Source of the DNA: Neurospora intermedia
Lineage: Eukaryota > Ascomycota > Sordariomycetes > Sordariales > Sordariaceae
DNA: 64,000 nucleotides
Assembly (NCBI GenBank): GCA_037102815.1
Contig: BTPP01000002.1
Coordinates: 434,001-498,000, forward strand
Direction of reading: 5' to 3'
The stretch's first letter is position 1; each line of letters opens with the position of its first letter. The position numbers and the translations under genes were made by a program. The notes under the pieces are model-generated. The model saw only the letters and a program-made list of their open reading frames with translations, did no database searches and was not told the DNA's origin. Below are positions 56,342 through 64,000 of this stretch, piece after piece.

Positions 56342-58210
56342 CTTTTGAAGCTCTTGTTCTAACAACAAGACGCAGAAATTGCTTTTCGTTCTAGTTTTTA
56401 CTCTTCTCTCCTATAGAACTGTGTGTTTTGTAATTGTTGCCACATTGGAGACCCAAAGCGCTGATGACTTGATGTTGTACGACGCTGGGCTCAGGGGCTT
56501 GCATCGCCAAGACATTGGAAGTAAACATTCGATGTCCAAATAACGTGTTTGGTGTGTACAATTGGCAGTTGTGATAGAGTGATTCCGGTTTGACACAAAC
56601 ATCTATTGGAAGGCCTGATACACTGAAGTCAATTCAATTGCTTTCAGTTTATAAAGAATGAACTAGTGCTCGGTCTTCCGGACAAAGCGCTGGACAAAGG
56701 AGCTAGAGGTATTTTGGGTTTTGTTCGTCATTTTTCTGCTGTGGTGCACAGACCACTCCCCTGCAGTTAGGTATGCTCGAATATTGTCCAGCAATGGCCG
56801 AACTAGAACGGTTTCGACATGTTTTCGCCGTTATCTTTTATATATATCAATAAGACCTGTAAGTAGATGAAGAGTACGCTGTCTGAAGAGTTCAGGACTT
56901 CTTAGAGCGACAGAAAGCGCGGAGCGCTGGCAAAGTTAAGGGAAGCAGACAGCCATGCTTGCTGCCAATTCTTCGCCATCTCACTAACATGATTTGCAGA
57001 GGCTCTCTGCAGAAACTGTTAGTACCCAGAGCGCCAAGACCGATGAATTTTCAACTTTTCTCCGATTTAGGCCAAATAAACTACATAGTTAGTTTCTTCG
57101 GGACTACTCGAGTTGATACAGACGGAAAAGCAACCTCATTCGGGCAGAAACAAGGTAGGAAGACGCGGTTTGGTTCGTTGGTGGTGGTGTATCAAAGGTG
57201 ACACAGATGACTGCTCCACGTGATGGGGCACGTGTGTCCCAAGTCAACTACATGCCATTAAGGTTCGAAGGACACTGACTGATCATCGGTTCATTTGGTC
57301 ATGGATAGTACAGGATCCACGGTAGTAGTACTGGGTAGGCGTTAAGACTTTTGATAGTAGAGTCATTTCTGAACAGGCCTGCAGTTTCTCAGTTTGGAAA
57401 GCTCTGTTCAGGGTTCACATGAAGTGTCCACATGCAAGTTGCTCTTGCCTGTCGTCTGCGCAACTCCCAACCTTGTCAAGATGCGACAGCGCACTTACCT
57501 TATAAATTTACAAGAATCCGCTTCTAGAGTCTGCATCGTCTTCCGACTTCTTCCTGCAAAATCAGCAATCTGCTTCGCCAACTTCACTTCCCGCCACGAA
57601 AGCAACAGTCCAGCATTGCGCTTTCCAACCACCCTCGACATTTCGCGTCCACTACCTTTTCTTTTAATTTTCGTCGCGACCTCTCCCTTATCTTTAGCTG
57701 GCTAGCAGACGTCGAGAATCGTCCATCTTTCCGACAACACAAGATCGCGCCAGCATCCCCCACTGCTCAACGCGCCAGACTCAACGAGCCGCCGACATCA
57801 CCAAGAAGCAAACTTGGGGCCGATAACATTCTTCTCAGCAGTCACACTGTTCAGCTCTGAAGAGAGCCAACTTCTCGCATTATCGCCAAGTTCTCCGAGA
57901 CGACCCGAGCAAGCACCGCATCACGACTTTGCGCCCTGAGGTCGCAAAATCCTCGAGACACTTTCTGATAGGATCCCTCTTGTAAGTCTTACGCTTCATT
58001 TGTATCTTTATATACTTTATATATAGCCCGCTTCTCCCACTATTTCTACCGGATCTGCACTTGCGCTTTCACATACTTACCATCAGAACTATTGCAGTCA
58101 AATCAAGCGTTCCCCCCTTTTCGAGGGCTCATCACGTCATCGATTCCCTTCATCAACATAACCGAATTTGCACGGTGTCATTGCCACAGTCTGCCATCGT
58201 GCCACCAACG
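56342..58210. other. Intergenic stretch upstream of gene Q
   Basis: No supported gene. From about 57500 a CT-rich leader, with TATATATAG near 58018. Short frames (56959, 57394) lack support. Confidence 0.35.
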
Positions 58211-59963
58211 ATGCTCGCCGAAAATCTCGAAGACATCATGTACGCTGCGAACCAGCACCAGAGAAAAGTCTACTGGTCAATCCTAGGTATGTGACGAGAG
58301 AACTTCAACAGGCTTGGACACACACTGACTCTAACCTTAACAACCAGACGCAATCTTCTATTTCATCCTCCGTCGCCGCATCTACTACGCCAGGCTGGGT
58401 CCATCCCTCCAACCGATCAGGTTCCCCGCCATGAACATGTTCATGGCTACGTCCATCAGCAACGAAGTTCGACAAGCCATCCAAAACAATCAGCAATTCA
58501 CTCGTGTTGCCTACAGTTGGAGCGTCACACTCGCCAAGTCCAACGCTCTTGACCAAGGCATCGCCTCCCTTGGCCAAACCCGGCCCTGCATCAACAACTT
58601 GCAGGCTCTTGTCGACCTGAAGAGCGACCCAGCACTGAAGCAGCTGGGCGCTTCCATCCCACTCGACAACGAAGTGGACTACCTGGCCGCGAAGGAGTGG
58701 TGTTACCGTCAGGAGGTGCAAAAAGCACATGCAAAGCTGGGTCAGGCCAATGGTACAGACGACATCCCCCAGACTCAGAAGGATCAGAAGAAGCTCGCCA
58801 ACGACTTGAGTTTGGCCGCCATGAACGAAGTGGAGATGGTCGACCTCGAATATCACGGCAAGGAGAACAAGAAAAAGCTCAACTACATCGTCCAGCGGAA
58901 GCGAGACTTGTCTGCTCTTGACGTGGCTTTGTTCGGTTGGGAGGCATCGCTGGCCTTGAGAGACGGACACCTCGGTCTATCCAGAGGATCATCCGCGACC
59001 ACCCGTTTGGATATCGAACCGTACCAAACCCATAAGGAGCGAAGCGACATCCTAACAAAGCTGTTCCACGTGAGTCGTACAAGTTCTTGATTTGTGACGC
59101 TCTTTTGCTAACCACAAACATGTATGGCTACAGGTCTCCAAAGCGTCGGTGATGAACACATATTCATTGCCACATCTCGCTCGCTTCGCGTGTAACCCCA
59201 AGGCGGAACTTCAGGTAAGCACCTACACTTTCCAGTCTCACATACATGAAAGAGCGAGTCACTAACCAACTCACGACTTCTACAGACGAAGATCTCCAAC
59301 AAATCAACGAACGACAACAGGCGCGAACTGATCAAGATTGGAACTGCCGAGCGAGGAAAATTGGCTGCCACCCAGAAGGACAAACCCGAGGAGACCGTCG
59401 CGGAGGAAGCTTAGGAAGCTCCCCAGAACGTTTCTGAAGTGGTGGATCTGACCCCTGACGACCAATCTGGCACCAGTGCCGAGGGTAATGCCGATGCCTG
59501 TCAGGGAAAGAAGCGGCCGAGAAATGACGACGACAGTAGCGGCGATGAAGATGACGATGTTCAGCATCAGTCGCGTGCTTCCAAGAAGGCACGCTTGCAA
59601 CAAGCGCCAATCACGCAGCCGACAGAAACATCACAGCAACAGAATTTTGAACAGCCAACCATCTTACAGCAGGCGGATTTTGCGCAGCAAGGACAACTTG
59701 ACTCCCTATACATAGATCCAGCCATGCTGCAAATGCCACAGGAAGAGCGATTTATTGACCGAGATATGGAGCCAGCCACGGAGACACCTGCCCCCTTAGT
59801 CTCCAATGTCGGGCAAAATGCCACTCAAGAACATGGAGTAAATCGGAACCCGAGTGTAGAGGAACTGATATGGTTCAGGGATAATGTTTTGCTGGGAAGA
59901 CAGCCTTTTCCACCTCGAGGCGACGGCCCTGCTGCTCCTGGGTCGCAGCGTAAGGACCGTTGA
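58211..59963 (+). CDS. Array gene Q (type 1, diverged), one in-frame TAG
   Basis: Exons 58211-58286, 58348-59069, 59134-59214 and 59286 onward. Intron 1 falls at the family position (VYWSIL / DAIFYFIL), intron 3 before VSKASVMNTY and intron 4 after KAELQ. Intron 2 is absent: GWEASLALRDG runs through to ERSDILTKLFH. Core remnants: RVAYSWSVTLAKS, LGQTRPCI, VDYLAAKEWC, DDIPQTQKDQKKLANDL, SKASVMNTYSLPHLARFACNPKAELQ, TKISNKSTNDN. TAG at 59412-59414 ends a 335-residue form. The frame then stays open 182 codons with KKRPRNDDDSSGDEDDD..SKKARL, the same basic-acidic-basic motif that ends C, F and G, followed by a Gln-rich tail. It is the most diverged type-1 copy, at the far edge of the array. Confidence 0.8.
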
Positions 59964-61025
59964 GGTGCCTGACCTGATCTGACAGGACATGACAGCTGTT
60001 GTCGACGTGCTGAACAGGATTGTCCGTCCCTTTCAGCTTCCCGATCTGAAGTTTGAGACAGGTGTCGACGACAGGATCGGGGGAGATTGTGGGAGCCTAC
60101 GAGCCGGAATAGCAGATTGAGACGGTACTCAAGGGACTGGACAAGGGAGTTGAAAAGAATGATGGTTGAGTTGAAGGAGAGAAGTTGTCTCTAGCGAATT
60201 GGGGTGATGGGTTTAAGATGAGAGCTGTTATGTGGTTTCTCTATTTTACGCGATTGCTTTCGTTCCATTGAAGCAAGGCCTTCGTCTTCGGTCGTAGCAA
60301 ATACACCTCTACTTTTGCCTCTCTATAATCACGATTTCACACCTGAGTCATGGCTGTTCCATAGATTCCAATCATGAAGACCCAGTGGTTCACGTTCTTT
60401 ATGTTACAGTCACTTGATCAGTGACTCCAATTGTGGTTTCCGCGTTATCATCCCTGCTGTGTGCTCTTATCCGTGAGTCTATTATCCTGTTGGGTGCTTA
60501 GCATGATTCTACCAGTGATGCTTGACAGGTATAAAACCTCTCTGTCTTCTAGGCCTGTTCCCATTTCTTATGGCGTGCCTGAGTGGCAGTTCATGTGTCA
60601 TCCCGCTGTCAACGGGAGTGTGGAGCAGAAACACTGGCACGAGTGCCCTGCCCCTCATCATAACGGAGATCGCAAGTGGCTGTCGAGAAATTCGATAATG
60701 ACCAATGACAGCGGCCGGTCTAGACATAGACGCTGTTTGCTCTCAGTCACGCGTGCCCCTCTATCCACTCACCCCCTTCCTATTAGCAAGCCTTGCCCCT
60801 CCCGCAGCGTCACTGGAGCCTGAGGCCGCGCTTTTACCCCTCTCTCACTCATTTTCTTCTTGCTCCTCCTTCTTCCAATCTACTACGGCCTCGCGATTCT
60901 TTTCCCTACCTCTACTTGTCAGTAATCACCTTCACATCAACATCACAACACCATGGCTCACCACACTCTGGTATGAGTAAAGCATCACTGCTTCCATCAC
61001 CACTTCGTGGCATTCTTCCTTTTCC

Positions 61026-61351
61026 ATCCAGCCAATATGTTCCGCTCTTCTATCCATGCTTGAGACACCTTTCTCGTCGTCTCCCTAGCATTCCCCCACA
61101 GCCCGAAGCCCCCAACGCAAACGCGTCGGCGTCCAAGTATCCGGGATGGAATCTCAGCGGTTTCGGCAATACGGGCGTGCGACCTAACGACGCCGCCAAG
61201 AGGTATCCAGCCAATATGTTCTGTTCTTCTATTCACGTCCGAGACAACTTCTCGTCGTCTTCCAAGCATTCCTCCCCAACCAGGGAGCTTTGGCGGGAAA
61301 CGCGTCGGCGTCCAAGTATCCGGGATGGAATCTGAGCGGTTTCGGCAATAC
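61026..61351 (+). repeat. Direct duplication of about 147 bp
   Basis: Copy 1 at 61026-61172 and copy 2 at 61205-61351 share ATCCAGCCAATATGTTC at the left and GCGTCGGCGTCCAAGTATCC plus CAGCGGTTTCGGCAATAC or GAGCGGTTTCGGCAATAC at the right. The middles are more diverged. Confidence 0.8.
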
Positions 61352-61997
61352 AGAAGCACCAGATCAAAAGAGGAATCAACGTCGGTAAGCTCCCATCTTT
61401 TCTCGCTGTCCGTCCGTTCCGCGCACTTTCTTTCCTCTCCTTGCCATGGCCTCGCGGTACCCTTCGCAATATGAGAAACCGGACTGACACAGTCAACAGG
61501 GAAGGCGAGAAAACAAGTGTCACTCGCAACACCAAGACTGCACTCCGTCTTTGGCAAGTGGAAGCGGGCCATAGACGACGTGTCCGGATGTCTACAATCA
61601 ATTCGGACTCTGTCAGCGACATTACCAGTTGTAACGGACTTCAAGGCCTTCCAAAGTGTTGGCCAGGAGGACCTTCGTCGTCCATGTCGAGCAACTACTT
61701 CCTGGAAGAGCCCTCCTTCATCCGAGCCAGCCTTTGTCATCCGAGCGGATGCTTCTCCCTTTGTTCATTTCATGTTGGGACACCGGCGTCGCTAGTGTCT
61801 TTTCAGTTCTCAACTGTCACATACCTATTGTACAGCCATCGCTTTGTTCAGACCAATTTGCCCTGGTGCCAACCAAGGTGTTGACCACTAGACGTCCAAC
61901 ACAGCTGTCGGGATATTTTGTACGGAAACCTATCAGCGCTCCAAATAGGTACTGGGAGCTGTACAATGGCTTTGTTCGAGTCCGCGGCAAGCGCTCA

Positions 61998-62186
61998 AGA
62001 TGTCGGTCGCTTCCGCCCCCGCGGCGGGATGAGGTGGCCCAAGAGACCAGCGACGACTCCCCTTGAAGAGGAGACGACTCGGCACTTACTACCATCCCCT
62101 CCTCTCAAGTATTAGCAAGCCCCAAAGATGTCGGTCGCTTCGCGGCCGCGGCGGTGTCAGATGCCCCAAGAGACCACCGACAACTG
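61998..62186 (+). repeat. Direct duplication of about 60 bp, spaced about 128 bp
   Basis: AGATGTCGGTCGCTTC at 61998 and 62126, each followed by a CGCGGCGG-rich stretch and then CCCAAGAGACCA. Confidence 0.75.
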
Positions 62187-62262
62187 CCGTCCACCACTGG
62201 AAGAAAGTCTCAATCGCCGGTCTCGAAATGATTAACGGCACCCGGGACAAAAAGCATTTCAA

Positions 62263-62637
62263 ATGCCAGACCACCGAGCTTCTCCAGAGGAGCAGAGCTA
62301 TTCAGCTCCAGATGAACATCTGTCCATGGAATCAGGTGATTCTCCGAATCAGCGGCCTCATTAGAAGATTTTCGATGATGATAAAGGGATGGCAGGCGGC
62401 GGTGGTAGCCGCGGTGGCTACCAGGGCGGAGGTGGCTACCAGGGCGACGGTGGCTACCAGGGCGGAGGTGGCTACCGGGGCGGAGGTGGCTACCAGGGCG
62501 AAGGTGGCCACCAAGGAGAGTGTTCCCCGATTGGGACCAAAGCTATCTCCCTTTCGTCATCTTCTGTGTTTATTTCTGTTTCTTTGTACAACTTCTCGTG
62601 TATTCGAATGAGGGGATGTCCAATTGTTTTTGCTTGA
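62263..62637 (+). CDS. Possible gene fragment with Gly-rich GGYQG repeats
   Basis: From ATG 62263 the frame reads MPDHRASPEEQSYSAPDEHL and on, then meets TAG at 62362-62364. It continues in frame with KIFDDDKGMAGGGGSRGGYQ and six GGYQG/GGYRG-type repeats to 62637. Gly-rich GGYQG repeats occur at the ends of some RNA-binding proteins, but no RRM is present here. It may be the 3' relic of such a gene or a minisatellite that happens to be open. Confidence 0.25.
62401..62520 (+). repeat. 18-bp minisatellite
   Basis: About six units of GGTGGCTACCAGGGCGGA with small changes (GAC, GGG, GAA at variable sites), in phase with the GGYQG frame. Confidence 0.85.
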
Positions 62638-63761
62638 CACGGGGTTTCCCCGTTGGCACCCGTCAAGGGAAATGGCACCCCGTTGAGGGAAGCGGCCACC
62701 CTTGAGACAAACAGCATATGAGGCTTGCTTGACAGAGCAGTCAGCTCGGAGATAGACTTACCCAGAGAAGACAACAATCAACACATCTATTATTCTGCGC
62801 TATACTGGTTTCCACGCATCACTGCTCCTCACCGGGCGCTATAGACTCCAGTCGGGCGTTGACGCAAATTTCGTCCTCGGACCTCGGTCGATGTAGCTGG
62901 TGTTAGATAGAGGTAGCAACAATAGTCCAACAACACACACTTTCCCACGAACTTAGCGACTTGCATGTTGTTGAAGTGCCCCCTTAAAACCAATGATGCA
63001 CGAGCAGGATGGCTTTCATGTTGCTCTTCTTCGTCATCTGGTGTGATTCAGGCCAGGCCATGTGCAGATGTACTGACAGCGCCGGTGCTAGACCTGTGGC
63101 GGGATGGTTGGGCATGTGCAACCACCAACCCGGTCTATCTTCAGCGGTCTCTTCGGTGCCAACAGGAAATACGGCGACGGAGCGGGGCCGGAGGGCCGTC
63201 GACAGTGTCGATATGCCGTACTTGCTGCTTACACGAAATTACGCGTCGTAATCAAGGCGATAGCCTCAGGTTTCGATCCCGATAAGACTCCATCCCATGT
63301 GCTGAGGTTACCGCGTTCTGCCAGCCGGGCTTGTCGACCGTGGTGAATGGCGGTTAAGGTCTGCCCCCCGTCTGGTCCGTTTGCGCTTCGTACTTCTTGT
63401 CCAGTCCTCCGACAAAATTTGTTCTGATCGCTCAACTTTGCAGAAGCAACGACCATCACCTCGACAGGAATTTTTTCTTCCAAGGTACCTCACTTCCTTT
63501 CGCTTGATCATCGGTCAAGTCTCTGCCAAAGCCGCATACCATACTACCACTTGAGACTTCTTCACCAGTCCAACGACAGCCCACATCTGGTTGTTGCTTG
63601 GAAATCGACTCAGCATTGCGGAAGAACAAACAAGCCCATGTTTTCTAAACCCAAAGGCCAACACGACGACAACTGGTTTATACCGTGATCACTTCACCCG
63701 GTGGTCTCCTAAAGCACGCATCCTAATTATTGAAGCTCAAGAGTCGTGCGAGCCTTCCAAG
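62638..63761. other. Intergenic stretch
   Basis: No supported gene; overlapping weak frames at 62965-63511 on both strands. Confidence 0.3.
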
Positions 63762-63898
63762 ATGGATCCTCACAACAAGACTCCTCACAACAAGACTCCT
63801 CATGATGATGCTTCTCACAACATTGACCCTAACAGGATGGGTCATCACAACATGGCTCCTCACAACTTGGATCCTCAGATCCTGGACCCTTACTTGCA
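63762..63898 (+). CDS. Possible first exon with period-5 repeats, gene continuing past the window
   Basis: ATG 63762 opens MDPHNKTPHNKTPHDDASHN, then HHNMAPHNLDPQILDP, built on 15-bp units (HNxxP spacing of five). At 63899 a canonical GTAAGT donor interrupts, so this may be exon 1 of a gene whose rest lies beyond 64000. The MDP start and period-5 repeat recall array gene M, but no core motif is in view. Low confidence. Confidence 0.3.
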
Positions 63899-64000
63899 GT
63901 AAGTAGACCCGTCCGCAGTTCACTTTTGTCATATACGATCTCGCATTCTTCTTGATTTGAGCCCTCTTCCACTCCTCAATTTTCAGTTCCGTCGTCATCT

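Larger units (their letters stand above)
59964..62262. other. Intergenic stretch
   Basis: 3' flank of Q, then no supported gene; holds the direct duplications listed separately. Confidence 0.35.

Noticed and set aside
14130-59414. Explaining the tail TAGs as 3' splice sites of a missed intron
   Set aside because: Several TAGs follow pyrimidine-rich bases (TTTCTAG in A, CTCCCTAG in G, CTTCGTAG in F), so this remains possible. But I found no canonical GTRNGT donor with a CTRAY branch site at a suitable distance and phase in F or G, while the real introns of these genes are easy to see. Kept as the main alternative, not as the model.
63727-63860. CRISPR-like short repeats
   Set aside because: The 15-bp period is a coding repeat without spacers in a eukaryotic context.

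Overview
The window looks like a chromosomal accessory region of a filamentous ascomycete, most likely a Sordariomycete. The evidence is short GT-AG introns of about 45-95 bp with CTRAY-type branch sites, CT-rich leaders, and one transposon whose interior is AT-rich and saturated with stops while its ends are intact, as repeat-induced point mutation (RIP) leaves them. I recognise no housekeeping protein gene; one tRNA-Arg(CCU) gene is clear. No rRNA, CRISPR, retroelement or virus-like element was seen.

Left flank (1-12.9 kb): small genes for membrane/coiled-coil proteins (3-704, 2329-3330, and on the minus strand 3779-4621 and 6305-6757), two decayed copies of one C-terminus, a Harbinger-like MITE (5503-5943), a RIP-degraded Mutator-like element with perfect 53-bp inverted ends and an 8-bp target duplication (6987-10101), and the tRNA gene.

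Centre (12.9-60 kb): a tandem array of one unrecognised gene family, at least 17 copies or relics, all on the plus strand. Type 1 (called A, B, C, F, G, Q here, with relics r3, D, E, H1, H2) has a core of about 290 codons split by four introns at fixed places and phases: YWxII / IGHTKPGL / ADIPRT / RWDDMV / SKAAVANL..RFA.DP..EL. Type 2 (K, M, O intact or nearly so, J damaged, tail-only relics L, N, P) keeps only the second half of that core with the same introns. The core is followed by fast-evolving acidic, Q-, P- or N-rich tails.

Most notable signal: in type-1 genes A, F, G and Q the tail reading frame is interrupted by exactly one stop, always TAG, then stays open for another 182-318 codons. 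C also has one TAG but needs a further frame change. A basic nuclear-localisation-like motif lies beyond the TAG in A, C, F, G and Q, at the extreme C-terminus in the first four. This fits conditional stop bypass. In Sordariomycetes the natural candidate is fruiting-body-specific A-to-I mRNA editing of UAG to UGG, though read-through or an alternative intron is possible. The genes may make a short form and a long, nuclear form. The function is unknown.

Type-2 copies also share a small 3'-flank hairpin with compensating base changes, and three tail-only copies each sit behind a TATA-like box. Three MITE-sized or larger elements with GGGTAAACC/GAGTTAACC-type ends (6987, 28095, 55778) share a subterminal block and form one DNA-transposon family.

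Right flank (60-64 kb): no confident gene; small direct duplications, an 18-bp minisatellite encoding GGYQG repeats, and a possible first exon at 63762.
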